Assembly (NCBI RefSeq): GCF_015209725.1
Contig: NZ_CP063656.1
Coordinates: 2,850,292-2,914,291, forward strand
Source of the DNA: Lysobacter ciconiae
GTDB taxonomy: Bacteria > Pseudomonadota > Gammaproteobacteria > Xanthomonadales > Xanthomonadaceae
Length of the DNA stretch: 64,000 nt
Direction of reading: 5' to 3'
Below the pieces are notes generated by a model. That model was not told the DNA's origin and searched no databases. It saw only the letters and a list, made by a program, of their open reading frames with translations. Positions within the stretch are counted from its first letter, which is position 1, and every line of letters begins with the position of its first letter. Below are positions 16,436-24,044 of the stretch, in pieces. Position numbers and translations under genes: made by a program.

Positions 16436-17991
16436 GCCGGGACCTCCTTGGCGCTGATCTCGTTCGCGTGGGTTCCGCCGGCGTCCACCCAGTCTTCCAG
16501 CGCCACCAGGCCCTTGCCGGCGGCGCGCCCGGAGATCATCGCCTCGGTCAGGTAGGAACCGTTCTGGTAGAGGTCGGAGAACATCGAGCCCAGTTCGCCG
16601 GCCTCAAACAGGCGCGGGATCGGCTTGAGGTCGTGATCGAGCACCTCGGAGTGGATGTTGCGCCGCGCGCCACCGCCGGTGCAGACGATCACCGGATCGA
16701 CCTTGATCGCGTAGAACGGGCCCTGCTCGATCGGGTACAGGGTGTCGGGGTTGCGCTCGAAGTCCGCGTCGCTCTTGCCCGCGCAGGCGGCGTTGTAACG
16801 GTCCACCGTCGCCCGCAGCTTGGCCGGGTCGCGGCCGATCTTCGCCGCCAACTCCTCGATCGTGTCGGCCTGTTCGATCCAGCCCTTTGCGATCTCCGCG
16901 CTGTTGTCGTCGCTCCACTGGTAGCCGGTGACCACCGGCGCCCAGGTCATCACTTCGACCACCAGCTTGTTGTACTGGCAGGTGACGGAATCAAAGATCA
17001 TGTGCACCGGTCCGGCCCGGTGGTGCGGGGTGTCCACCCAATGCCCGTGCTTCTTCTCCTTGTAATGGGTCAGCTGCAGCTCGGCGGTCTCGTTGTAGAA
17101 GCGCTCGCTGAGCGCATCGACCTCGATCCAGCTGAAGCTCTGCCAGAAGAAGGTGCGCAGGAACGCGGTCTCGAAACCCGGCGGGCGGAAGCCCGGCCAG
17201 ATCCCGCCGGACTGCCCCTGGTTGCGCAGGTGCCACAGGTCGGCGCCGGCCTTCTGCAGGATCTTGATGCCGTCGCCGGTGTTGTGTGGCGTGCCCAGCG
17301 GATGCGCCTCGGCAAGGCCGAAGTAGTTGCGCTGCATGTCCATGTTGGCCTCGAAGCCGCCCACGGCCATCACCACGCCGCGGTTGGCGCGGATCGCCTG
17401 ACGCTGGCCGTTGACCTCGGCGATCACGCCGAAGACCTCCAGCGTGTCCGGATCCTGGATCAGGTCCCTGAGCGGGGTCTCGTAGGCGATCTGGATGCCC
17501 GGGCGCAGGCGCACGTTCTCGCGGAAGGCCAGGTACACGCCGCTGGGAATCGGCAGGATGGTCGCGGTGCAGTAGACCGCCTCGCGCGCACCGAACTCGG
17601 GAAACTCCAGCACCGCGTCGCGCTCGCTGAAACCGGTGCCGTGGATGTACTGGGCACCTGCCTGCTCGGCGCGCGCCTGGATCCACGGCTCCAGCGCCAC
17701 CATCGCCTCCGACCACGGCACCAGCATGTCCTCGGGGATCGGGTTGGCCGCGCTCATCTTGCGCTGGTACTCGGCCAGCACCTCGGCATTCTTCGAAATC
17801 AGCAGCGACTGGCCGGCCACGCGGCTGTTGCCGCCGGTCTCGGCCTCGGGCGCCTTCTCGATGATCAGGATGCGCAGCTCGGGATTGAGGTCATAGGCCT
17901 CGATGGCGGCGCACATGCCTGCCAGGCCGGCGCCGGCGATGACGATGTCGTGGGTCTGGTCCCAGCGGGACACGGAAGAGAGACTGGCCAT
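16432..17991 (-). CDS. FAD-dependent dehydrogenase of the fumarate-reductase/tricarballylate-dehydrogenase type
   Basis: This 519-aa flavoprotein starts at ATG 17991 with a perfect AAGGAGG ribosome site. The dinucleotide-binding loop DIVIAGAGLAGMCAAIEA is N-terminal, followed by EKAPEAETGGNSRVAGQ, GVVMAVGGFEANMDM and a C-terminal CTGGGARRN region, as in the FrdA/succinate-dehydrogenase-like superfamily. TcuA-type tricarballylate dehydrogenases have this layout, but related 3-ketosteroid dehydrogenases do too, so the substrate is open. It is divergent from a LysR gene, with a perfect inverted repeat between them, which suggests LysR control. Confidence 0.87.
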   Translation of the reverse strand: MASLSSVSRWDQTHDIVIAGAGLAGMCAAIEAYDLNPELRILIIEKAPEAETGGNSRVAGQSLLISKNAEVLAEYQRKMSAANPIPEDMLVPWSEAMVALEPWIQARAEQAGAQYIHGTGFSERDAVLEFPEFGAREAVYCTATILPIPSGVYLAFRENVRLRPGIQIAYETPLRDLIQDPDTLEVFGVIAEVNGQRQAIRANRGVVMAVGGFEANMDMQRNYFGLAEAHPLGTPHNTGDGIKILQKAGADLWHLRNQGQSGGIWPGFRPPGFETAFLRTFFWQSFSWIEVDALSERFYNETAELQLTHYKEKKHGHWVDTPHHRAGPVHMIFDSVTCQYNKLVVEVMTWAPVVTGYQWSDDNSAEIAKGWIEQADTIEELAAKIGRDPAKLRATVDRYNAACAGKSDADFERNPDTLYPIEQGPFYAIKVDPVIVCTGGGARRNIHSEVLDHDLKPIPRLFEAGELGSMFSDLYQNGSYLTEAMISGRAAGKGLVALEDWVDAGGTHANEISAKEVPA

Positions 17992-18066
17992 GGAGAACCT
18001 CCTTGCGGGGTTGGCGCCATCGTGGGCACCGCGGCCGATGAATGCCAACCAATTCGAGGGCACGCG

Positions 18067-18081
18067 ACAACCGATGGTTGT
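18067..18081. promoter_or_regulatory. LysR-type operator, perfect inverted repeat ACAACC-GAT-GGTTGT
   Basis: A perfect 6-3-6 inverted repeat lies in the 110-bp gap between the divergent flavoprotein and LysR genes, 19 bases before the LysR start codon. Its size and location are typical of LysR-type recognition sites. Binding is inferred. Confidence 0.55.
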
Positions 18082-18100
18082 ATTCGCCTACCCTGCGGGC

Positions 18101-19003
18101 ATGGATATCCGTCAACTGCGCTACTTCCTCGCCGTGGTCGAGCACGGCAGCTTCACCCGCGCGGCCGCGATGACCGGGCGCACCCAGCAGGCGTTGAGCA
18201 AGGGCATCGCCGCACTGGAGCAGCAACTGGGCGCGCGCCTTTTCGAGCGCGGCTCGCGTGGGGCGCGACCGACCGCCGTCGGACGATTGCTGCTGGACCA
18301 CGCGCGTACCGCCGACGACACCCTGCGCACCTTCGAGCAGCGGCTGCAGGAGTTGCAGACCGGCACCGAGGGCGAGATCCGTATCGGCACCGGTCCCACT
18401 GCCGCCGGCTCGGTCGTGGCGCCGGCGGTGCTGGCCTTGCGCGCGGCGTGGCCGCGGCTGGGCGTGCGCGTCACCGGCGGCGTCCTGCCGGAATTGCTGC
18501 CTGCCCTGCTGGCCCGGGAGCTGGATGTGGTGATCGCCCTGGACACGATGCTGCAGACCGACCCGCGCCTGCACCGCGACCTGCTGGTGAATGACGAGTA
18601 CCGGATCATGGCCAGCGCGTCGCATCCTCTTGCCGGCCGCGCCGGGCTGACCGCGGCCGATCTGCTCGACCATCCGTGGGTCATGGGCCGTCGCCTGGGC
18701 GAGGTCCAGACCCAGTTCCGCCAGCGCTTCACCGATGCCGGACTGAGCCCCCCGGCGCAATCGCTGGAATCCTCATCGCTGGACTTCGTTCGTACCCTGG
18801 TGCGTGACGGCGCTTACCTCACCCTGCTGCCAACACGTCTGGTCCACGTCGAGCTGGCGTCGCGGCAATGTACGCGGCTGGCGGTGCCGGGCTTCTCCTG
18901 GGAACGTCCGCTGGTCGTCTACACCCGCCTGGGCGAGCCGCAGTCCGACCCGCAGGCCAGATTGCTGCAGGCGTTGCGGAACGCGGCGGAGCAAGCGGGT
19001 TAG
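18101..19003 (+). CDS. LysR-family transcriptional regulator
   Basis: This 300-aa protein begins MDIRQLRYFLAVVEHGSFTR, the standard LysR winged-helix N-terminus, with AAAMTGRTQQALSKGIAALE as the recognition region. A periplasmic-binding-like effector domain occupies about residues 90-295. It is divergent from the FAD dehydrogenase, its likely target. Its stop codon overlaps the convergent integrase stop by two to three bases, so the integron begins immediately after this gene. Confidence 0.92.
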   Translation: MDIRQLRYFLAVVEHGSFTRAAAMTGRTQQALSKGIAALEQQLGARLFERGSRGARPTAVGRLLLDHARTADDTLRTFEQRLQELQTGTEGEIRIGTGPTAAGSVVAPAVLALRAAWPRLGVRVTGGVLPELLPALLARELDVVIALDTMLQTDPRLHRDLLVNDEYRIMASASHPLAGRAGLTAADLLDHPWVMGRRLGEVQTQFRQRFTDAGLSPPAQSLESSSLDFVRTLVRDGAYLTLLPTRLVHVELASRQCTRLAVPGFSWERPLVVYTRLGEPQSDPQARLLQALRNAAEQAG

Positions 19004-20001
19004 CGGTCCAGCGGACTGACCACGCCCGAGCCGCCGCGATTGAGCACGTGCGTATAGATCATCGTGGTGGAAACGTCCGAGTGACCGAGCAGTTCCTGGA
19101 TCGTGCGGATGTCCGACCCCGACTCCAGCAGGTGCGTAGCGAAACTGTGTCGCAGCGTATGGCAGGTAGCGTGTTTCGCGATTCCCGCCGCCTGCGCGGC
19201 GATCCGCACCGCCCGCTGCAAATTCTTCTCGTCAACGTGATGCCGGCGCTCTATACCCGACCGCGGGTCAATGCTGCGCAACCGCGAGGGGAAGACGTAC
19301 TGCAAGATCCATTCGCGATCCGCGGCGGGGTACTTTCGTGCCAGCGCCCCCGGGAGCCAGACCGCGCCGTGGCCCACCGCAAGGTCCCGCTCGTGCAACA
19401 CCCTGGTTTGCGCCAGGTGCAATTGGAGTGCCGGGACCGTTCTGGCGGGCAGCATCGTCCGCCGGTCTTTGCCGCCCTTGCCCCGTCGCACCAGAATCTC
19501 GCTGCGCACGAAGTCAATGTCCTGCACACGCAGGCGCACACACTCCATCAGTCGGATGCCTGAGCCGTAGAGGAGACTGGCCATCAGGTGATGGACACCA
19601 CTCATCTGAACAAGCAAGCGCGAAACCTCCTCGACCGTGAGCACCACCGGCAGTCGCTCGGGCCGTTTGGCACGCCGGATGTTGTCCATCCAGGGCAGAT
19701 CCTGACCCAGCACCTCCCGATACAGAAACAGCAGCGCGGAGAGCGCCTGATTCTGCGTTGACGCCGCAACCTTTCCCTGCACGGCCAACCGCGTAAGAAA
19801 CCACTCGACCTCCCGCTCGCCCATCTCGCTTGGGTGTCGTTTCCCATTCGCGAGAACGAAGCGGCGAATCCAACTCACGTAGGCGTCCTCGGTACGAATC
19901 GCCAGGCCGCGTCGGCGAATCCGCGCCCGCACCGTGTCTAGCAGCCGAGGCGCGTGCTGCCCGGTCGTTGCGCCGTCCGACGGCGGGTGCGAATATCCCA
20001 T
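19000..20001 (-). CDS. intI: Integron integrase (tyrosine recombinase)
   Basis: From ATG 20001 the protein is 333 aa, the usual IntI length. Catalytic motifs are visible: Arg in YGSGIRLMECVRLRV, Lys in GKGGKDRR, HTLRHSFATHLLESG (H-x-x-R), and LLGHSDVSTTMIYTHV with the nucleophilic Tyr. The IntI-specific insertion between the two catalytic patches is present (GALARKYPAADREWILQYVF). A longer open frame to 20130 has no support. It catalyses attI x attC and attC x attC recombination. No frameshift or stop is seen, so it appears intact. Confidence 0.95.
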   Translation of the reverse strand: MGYSHPPSDGATTGQHAPRLLDTVRARIRRRGLAIRTEDAYVSWIRRFVLANGKRHPSEMGEREVEWFLTRLAVQGKVAASTQNQALSALLFLYREVLGQDLPWMDNIRRAKRPERLPVVLTVEEVSRLLVQMSGVHHLMASLLYGSGIRLMECVRLRVQDIDFVRSEILVRRGKGGKDRRTMLPARTVPALQLHLAQTRVLHERDLAVGHGAVWLPGALARKYPAADREWILQYVFPSRLRSIDPRSGIERRHHVDEKNLQRAVRIAAQAAGIAKHATCHTLRHSFATHLLESGSDIRTIQELLGHSDVSTTMIYTHVLNRGGSGVVSPLDR

Positions 20002-20168
20002 GGCGAGGGTCCGTTCCGGAGAGAGTTCCAGATTAGGCCCAAGGATTAGGCACCTTCGCTCAGCGGACGTCGTTGATTTCTGTAGGACTTGCCCTGAAAA
20101 CGCTGACCGGGCTATCCGGATTACACACAAGGAATAGGCACCACTTTGGTGTCGAATAGGTGTTAGAG
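20002..20168 (+). promoter_or_regulatory. Integron leader: intI promoter, probable Pc and attI
   Basis: The region lies between intI and the first cassette, whose junction is GTTAGAG at 20162-20168. Just before it are direct repeats GAATAGG (20132-20138 and 20154-20160) around the inverted repeat CACCA-CTT-TGGTG, as expected for an attI with integrase-binding repeats. A cassette promoter should lie here, but no strong -35/-10 pair stands out. Confidence 0.6.
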
Positions 20169-20172
20169 GGCG

Positions 20173-20535
20173 ATTAAGATATCACTTTGTTTTGTTGCAC
20201 TCCTTTTCACACCGCTCCCTGCGCTGGCTACAACTTGTGTGTTTGAGCCACTTGAACAACAGCTCGAGAACGCAAGTGTTGCATTCATCGCAACCATCCT
20301 TGAGTCACGAGGGCCGGAGTCCTTTCGTGGCCTCCAGCTCGGCGACGAATATCGTGTGAGCTACCGCTTTGAGATCCAAACCGAGTTGAAGGGAAGCTCT
20401 TCGGCTGTTTCATCTCTCTTTACCCGCAACAGCTATCACCCTATCGACTCGGATCTGTCCTTTGATGGGGACGAAACACGCCTATTACCTGGAGACAACG
20501 TCTTGGTGATGGCTAAGTCCCCCGGGGAAAGCTAG
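20173..20535 (+). CDS. Cassette 1: secreted protein, apparently truncated by an in-frame amber codon (identical copy at 30271)
   Basis: From ATT 20173 the frame encodes a clear signal peptide (KISLCFVALLFTPLPALA) followed by TTCVFEPLEQQLENASVAF and a soluble domain. The first conventional start (GTG 20239) lies after the signal peptide, so ATT is the likely start. After TAG 20533-20535 the frame stays open for 27 codons (VAPCGPPHIWRPTSESL...) to the TAA inside the attC R'' site, the usual cassette stop position. This suggests that the amber codon truncates the gene. The family is not recognised with certainty. Confidence 0.65.
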   Translation: MKISLCFVALLFTPLPALATTCVFEPLEQQLENASVAFIATILESRGPESFRGLQLGDEYRVSYRFEIQTELKGSSSAVSSLFTRNSYHPIDSDLSFDGDETRLLPGDNVLVMAKSPGES

Positions 20536-20613
20536 GTAGCACCCTGCGGCCCGCCCCACATTTGGCGACCCACATCTGAGTCACTTCAGACATTGCGGTT
20601 GCGAAACTCGCCG

Positions 20614-20730
20614 CTCTAACTGATCATTCAAGCCGAACCCGCGACGTTCCATTTCCAGGCAAACTCGTGTTTCAATTCCCACCAGCCACCGGCTCATGCG
20701 TTGCGGGTCGGCTTAATTCCGGTGTTAGGT
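20614..20730 (+). repeat. attC 1 (117 bp)
   Basis: R'' CTCTAAC and R' GTTAGGT flank a long imperfect stem containing TTCAAGCCGAACCCGC and GCGGGTCGGCTTAA. It differs from attC 18 by single bases. Confidence 0.9.
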
Positions 20731-20736
20731 GCGCGT

Positions 20737-21084
20737 ATGGCCCTCGTTGAGACATTGATGGAGACAGCAGTCGCTGACGTCGAACTCCTTCGCAAGCTCG
20801 ACACTCAAGGCGACCGTTTCAGCATTCCGAGAAATGTCGACTTCTTGTTACGCTGTCCCACAACTGAGAAAGCAGAGATTGTTGCCAGCTTTATCAACGA
20901 GTGCCAGTACGGGGTTGCCACGGCGCAAGACTTGGAGACAACGCCGAGCGTGCTTGTCGTAGTACACATGCCAATTGAGCAGCATGTGCTTCATGCTGTA
21001 TCCGGCTTCATGGCTTGCGTTTGTGAGTTGTACGGCTTGGACTACGACGGGTGGGGTTGTGCTGTTCAGTCAGAGCGCACCTAA
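20737..21084 (+). CDS. Cassette 2: RraB-like protein (RNase E inhibitor family)
   Basis: This 115-aa protein has a pattern typical of RraB: an early GDRFSIPRNVDFLLRCPTTE segment, a central beta region, and the C-terminal YDGWGCAVQ, which matches the family end motif. RraB proteins bind RNase E and alter mRNA decay. The start ATG 20737 lies seven bases after the attC core and has no obvious ribosome site. The stop TAA is inside the R'' of attC 2. Whether this cassette form acts on host RNase E or only shares the ferredoxin-like fold is unknown. Confidence 0.75.
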   Translation: MALVETLMETAVADVELLRKLDTQGDRFSIPRNVDFLLRCPTTEKAEIVASFINECQYGVATAQDLETTPSVLVVVHMPIEQHVLHAVSGFMACVCELYGLDYDGWGCAVQSERT

Positions 21085-21139
21085 CAAGTCATTCAAGCCG
21101 ATGCCGCTTCGCGGCACGGCTTAATTAAAGGTGTTAGCT
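21079..21139 (+). repeat. attC 2 (61 bp)
   Basis: R'' ACCTAAC and R' GTTAGCT with a perfect central hairpin GATGCCGCTTCGCGGCAC. Confidence 0.92.
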
Positions 21140-21142
21140 CCC

Positions 21143-21604
21143 ATGGACAATTCCCTAAAATTTTTGATAGCTACATTTATAACCATTCTCGGAATCACCG
21201 GCTGCTCCAAAGACAAGCAATCCGGGCCAAGTCCAACGTCAGGTTCGGTTGCTGGTGTACAGCAACTGGCAAGCGACACACCCAAAAAAGATATCTTCAG
21301 AATCTACGACGAATTTATCGCCGCAGAAGCCGTTGCGAAGGAATGTGGCATTTCTTCACCTGAGCTAGAAGAGCAGCACAAGAAGAATTTCATCACTGTA
21401 GCTCACGCAGTGAGAAATGATCTAACGAGCAAGCACGGCAAGCCTAAAAGCTCTCTCGACGAATTTCTCCATGGGCATGATGAAATGATTCGTACTAGAA
21501 CTTTGGAAATGCTCAAATCTCACCCGTGCAACAGTACAGATGCAAAGGTTGTCATCAAGCGCTATAAGTTGCAATCTCAATGGCAAGTACCGGCTGACAG
21601 CTAA
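21143..21604 (+). CDS. Cassette 3: small lipoprotein (copy at 25083)
   Basis: This 153-aa protein begins MDNSLKFLIATFITILGITG followed by Cys, a lipobox signal peptide, so it is a probable lipoprotein. The mature part is charged and helical (PKKDIFRIYDEFIAAEAVAK). The start is only four bases after the attC 2 core, and the stop TAA lies in the R'' of attC 3. No family is recognised. The copy in cassette 10 differs by two Lys-to-Glu changes. Confidence 0.8.
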   Translation: MDNSLKFLIATFITILGITGCSKDKQSGPSPTSGSVAGVQQLASDTPKKDIFRIYDEFIAAEAVAKECGISSPELEEQHKKNFITVAHAVRNDLTSKHGKPKSSLDEFLHGHDEMIRTRTLEMLKSHPCNSTDAKVVIKRYKLQSQWQVPADS

Positions 21605-21658
21605 CAATTCATTCAAGCCGAACCCGCTTCGCGGGTCGGCTTAATTCAGGCGTTAGGT
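21599..21658 (+). repeat. attC 3 (60 bp)
   Basis: R'' AGCTAAC, hairpin AACCCGCTTCGCGGGTCGG, R' GTTAGGT. The stem and flanks are identical to attC 10. Confidence 0.92.
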
Positions 21659-21701
21659 CGCAGTAAAAGCGTCTTTCGTTGCAACGGGGCTTCGTAGCAC
21701 T

Positions 21702-22028
21702 TTGCGATTCGCTTCACTGGGGTTTCTGGCTTCGCGGCAAATGGCTTTTCTTGGCCGGCTGGGGTTTATGGATACATTTGGTGGCCTGCGCCATAGCGCT
21801 CTCGCTCGACTCCATCATGGCCATCTGGTCAGTCCCGGCGGTGCAGTTCATCGGGCGCAGGTACAGTTTTCTGCGCTTCTCCAAGCTCGGTCTTTCGCAA
21901 GCGGGTGTTCTGGGCTACGGTTGCAACCTAACTGGTCATTCAAGCCGAGCCCGCTTCGTCCTTTCGACCAAATGTATCGTTGGGGGAGTTGTATCGGCAC
22001 CCGGTTCGCGCGTTGCGGGCCGGCTTAA
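21702..22028 (+). CDS. Cassette 4: uncertain ORF (diverged relative in cassette 8)
   Basis: The cassette between 21653 and 22042 has overlapping open frames that run into its attC, so the coding frame is uncertain. This frame (TTG start; LARLHHGHLVSPGGAVHRAQ) is chosen because over the central 55 codons it has more synonymous differences from cassette 8 (six, versus three in the neighbouring frame). It ends in the distal arm of the attC. No known domain was found. The cassette may be non-coding or carry a decayed gene. Confidence 0.3.
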   Translation: MRFASLGFLASRQMAFLGRLGFMDTFGGLRHSALARLHHGHLVSPGGAVHRAQVQFSALLQARSFASGCSGLRLQPNWSFKPSPLRPFDQMYRWGSCIGTRFARCGPA

Positions 22029-22042
22029 TTCCGGTGTTAGGG
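21926..22042 (+). repeat. attC 4 (117 bp)
   Basis: R'' ACCTAAC and R' GTTAGGG around a long imperfect stem with GCCGAGCCCGC and GCGGGCCGGCTTAA. It is closely related to attC 8. Confidence 0.9.
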
Positions 22043-22056
22043 GGCATTTGGAAGTC

Positions 22057-22353
22057 ATGTCGCAAACGTCGTCGTCAAAAGCAACTAGCTGGGTCTGGCT
22101 CGTAGGATTTTTTGTGCTTGCCGCTTACTACTTGGCTTCTTGCATCCGCACGCCGTCGCCGCATTACGCCCTATCCGCGTTCGGATTTTTCTGCATCGGT
22201 CTTCACGCTTTCAAGCGGCCGGTCAGCTTCACCGGCCCAATCTGGCCGCAGGTGACGGTGCCGCGTGCTTCGGCGCTCACAGCCGAAATTCTTGGAGTCG
22301 TTGGGGTCGTCCTCGCCGTGGCAGGAGCCATCTGGCGTTGGTATGCCCCCTAA
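22057..22353 (+). CDS. Cassette 5: small membrane protein (98 aa)
   Basis: From ATG 22057, with GGAAG upstream, the protein starts MSQTSSSKATSWVWLVGFFV. It has about three hydrophobic helices (residues 12-30, 38-54 and 73-93) and ends IWRWYAP at the TAA of R''. No family is recognised. A longer frame that includes cassette 4 sequence crosses an attC and is rejected. Confidence 0.75.
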   Translation: MSQTSSSKATSWVWLVGFFVLAAYYLASCIRTPSPHYALSAFGFFCIGLHAFKRPVSFTGPIWPQVTVPRASALTAEILGVVGVVLAVAGAIWRWYAP

Positions 22354-22407
22354 CAATTCGTCCAAGCCGACGCCGCTTCGCGGCGCGGCTTAACTCAGGT
22401 GTTAGGC
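22348..22407 (+). repeat. attC 5 (60 bp)
   Basis: R'' CCCTAAC, hairpin GACGCCGCTTCGCGGCGC, R' GTTAGGC. Confidence 0.92.
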
Positions 22408-22410
22408 CGC

Positions 22411-22926
22411 ATGAACTCACTCCTTCGCAGACCGCTAGATCCGACTGCCCGCAGGCAGGTCTTCTACAGCTTCCACTACGCAAATGATGCGTTCCGTGCG
22501 CAGCAAATTCGCAATATGGGCGTGATCGAGGGAAATACTCCATGCGCGCCAAACGAATGGGAGGCCGTTCGGCGCCAAGGCGAAGCAGCGATACAGCGCT
22601 GGATAGACCAGACTATGCAGTATCGTAGTTGTGTAGTCGTCTTGGTTGGCTCACAGACTGCCCAGCGCCCTTGGATTGACTATGAGATTCGCAAAGCCTG
22701 GAACGACAAGCGAGGCCTTTTTGGCATCTACGTGCATAATCTGAATTGTCCGCGGCAAGGTTTCTGCTATCAAGGCGCCAATCCCTTCGCGAATGTGATC
22801 CTCAACAATGGCCAGCCTCTTTCAAACTACGTGAGCTGTCACGACCCAGGCCCAGATGCCTACAATGTTGTTCGTCGCATGATGAGCACTTGGATCGAAA
22901 CGGCGATTCGGACAAAGCGCCAATGA
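22411..22926 (+). CDS. Cassette 6, gene 1: TIR-like (ThsB/MTH538-type) domain protein
   Basis: This 171-aa protein has the layout of MTH538/ThsB TIR-like proteins: the first strand RQVFYSFHYANDAFRAQQIRN, a central CVVVLVGSQTAQRPW strand, and WIDYEIRKAWNDKRGLFGIY. Glu92 in DYEI is at the position of the TIR catalytic glutamate. Such proteins make NAD-derived signals in Thoeris-type phage defence. The gene overlaps the next by ATGA, and both lie in one cassette, with ATG three bases after the attC core. The partner is a small membrane protein rather than a ThsA SIR2 protein, so the pair looks like a variant TIR/transmembrane defence unit. Function is inferred. Confidence 0.8.
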   Translation: MNSLLRRPLDPTARRQVFYSFHYANDAFRAQQIRNMGVIEGNTPCAPNEWEAVRRQGEAAIQRWIDQTMQYRSCVVVLVGSQTAQRPWIDYEIRKAWNDKRGLFGIYVHNLNCPRQGFCYQGANPFANVILNNGQPLSNYVSCHDPGPDAYNVVRRMMSTWIETAIRTKRQ

Positions 22927-23351
22927 GCACGTCACAGCCAAGCGAATCAGCGATCCAAGCTCATCTCGGCATGCTGCAGAACGTCGTGCAACGCATGGCG
23001 TCAAACTCGGCATCGTGTAAAACTTGGTGCATCACAATTGTGAGTGCAATCATCGTTGCCGTCGCTGACAAGCCAAATGAGAAGCTTCTCTGGATTGCCG
23101 CCATTCCCATACCTGCATTCTTGCTACTGGACGCGTATTACCTTGGCTTGGAGCGAGGATTTAGAGATTCCTACAACACGTTTGTTTCCCGCTACTGTTC
23201 AGGGACCCTACGGTCAGAGGATGTCTTTTGCATAAGTCCGTCTAAGGATGTGAACTGGCTCCGTTTTGAAGCATTCACTTCATTCTCTATTCTTGGCTTC
23301 TACCTTCCTCTAGCCGCGATAGTTGCCGTTGTGAAAGCAATCATTACGTAG
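22923..23351 (+). CDS. Cassette 6, gene 2: small transmembrane partner of the TIR-like protein
   Basis: This 142-aa protein is translationally coupled to the TIR-like gene (ATGA). Predicted membrane segments are about residues 34-48, 55-76 and 115-141. The connecting region DAYYLGLERGFRDSYNTFV and the later PSKDVNWLRFEAF are polar. The N-terminal helix (HLGMLQNVVQRMASNSASCK) is amphipathic. The layout fits a membrane effector that disrupts the envelope when a TIR-made signal appears, by analogy with membrane effectors in other TIR or CBASS systems. No macro, SIR2 or SLOG domain is seen. Confidence 0.75.
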   Translation: MSTSQPSESAIQAHLGMLQNVVQRMASNSASCKTWCITIVSAIIVAVADKPNEKLLWIAAIPIPAFLLLDAYYLGLERGFRDSYNTFVSRYCSGTLRSEDVFCISPSKDVNWLRFEAFTSFSILGFYLPLAAIVAVVKAIIT

Positions 23352-23357
23352 CACGCG

Positions 23358-23417
23358 GCCTAACAAGTCATTCAAGCCGACGCCGCTTCGCGGCGCGGCT
23401 TAATTCCAGTGTTAGGC
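23358..23417 (+). repeat. attC 6 (60 bp)
   Basis: R'' GCCTAAC, hairpin GACGCCGCTTCGCGGCGC, R' GTTAGGC. It ends the TIR/TM cassette. Confidence 0.92.
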
Positions 23418-23431
23418 GTCACGGGGGAGAT

Positions 23432-23911
23432 ATGCAGCAATTGTTAGAAGAGATAGCCAAATTGCTCCCCGTTCTCGTCGGAGCGTTGATTGCACTGCTC
23501 GGGGCCGCTGCCAGATACTTCGTCGAGCGTCGCGATAAGCGGATGGAAGTTAGGCGACAAAAACTCGAGCGTCTCACTGACCTCACATATCGCATCAGAG
23601 CATGGACCGGCAGCCTCGATAGCAAGTTGGCTTTCGGCTTAGAGGGCGAGTCACAAGTAGATTCACCTATCGAAGAGCTGCAGGTCCTGGCGGATATCTA
23701 CTTCCCTGAGCTACACGACCCTGCGTCTAGACTCGTAGTTGCTGCCAAGACGTATGCTGCAATGGCTTACAGAATGGGTGCGCGTCGGCTCCAAGATGGG
23801 CGCATACCAGACGACGCCAATATGCGAATTCAAGAGACTTATGCGCCTGTTGCCGATGCGATCGGTGAATTGAGCAAGCAAATACGGCTTGCTGCAAGAA
23901 AGCTAGAGTGA
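23432..23911 (+). CDS. Cassette 7: membrane-anchored helical protein (159 aa)
   Basis: ATG 23432 follows a good ribosome site (GGGGGAGAT). The protein has one N-terminal membrane helix (LLPVLVGALIALLGAAARYF), then a basic helical region (VERRDKRMEVRRQKLERL) and a mostly helical soluble domain ending AARKLE. The layout suggests an inner-membrane anchor with a cytoplasmic coiled region. No family is recognised. Confidence 0.75.
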   Translation: MQQLLEEIAKLLPVLVGALIALLGAAARYFVERRDKRMEVRRQKLERLTDLTYRIRAWTGSLDSKLAFGLEGESQVDSPIEELQVLADIYFPELHDPASRLVVAAKTYAAMAYRMGARRLQDGRIPDDANMRIQETYAPVADAIGELSKQIRLAARKLE

Positions 23912-23912
23912 C

Positions 23913-24024
23913 GCCTAACAATGCGTTCAAGCCGAAATTTCATCGCTACGCCAGCCACATCGCAGGAAGAGCTTGCCATGTGCCCGGCTACGCGCTGCAA
24001 TTCGGCTTAACTTAGGTGTTAGGT
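23913..24024 (+). repeat. attC 7 (112 bp)
   Basis: R'' GCCTAAC and R' GTTAGGT with an extended stem, including AGCTTGCCATGTG, rather than the short hairpin. Confidence 0.88.
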
Positions 24025-24044
24025 CGCAGTAAAAGCGTCTTTCT

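Noticed and set aside
16432..17991. Firm assignment as tricarballylate dehydrogenase
   Set aside because: The flavoprotein fold also fits steroid and other dehydrogenases, and no citrate/tricarballylate transporter or TcuB-like protein is nearby.
21679..22353. A single 224-codon gene spanning cassettes 4 and 5
   Set aside because: It reads through a complete attC. The second part alone, from ATG 22057 with a ribosome site, is a plausible membrane protein.
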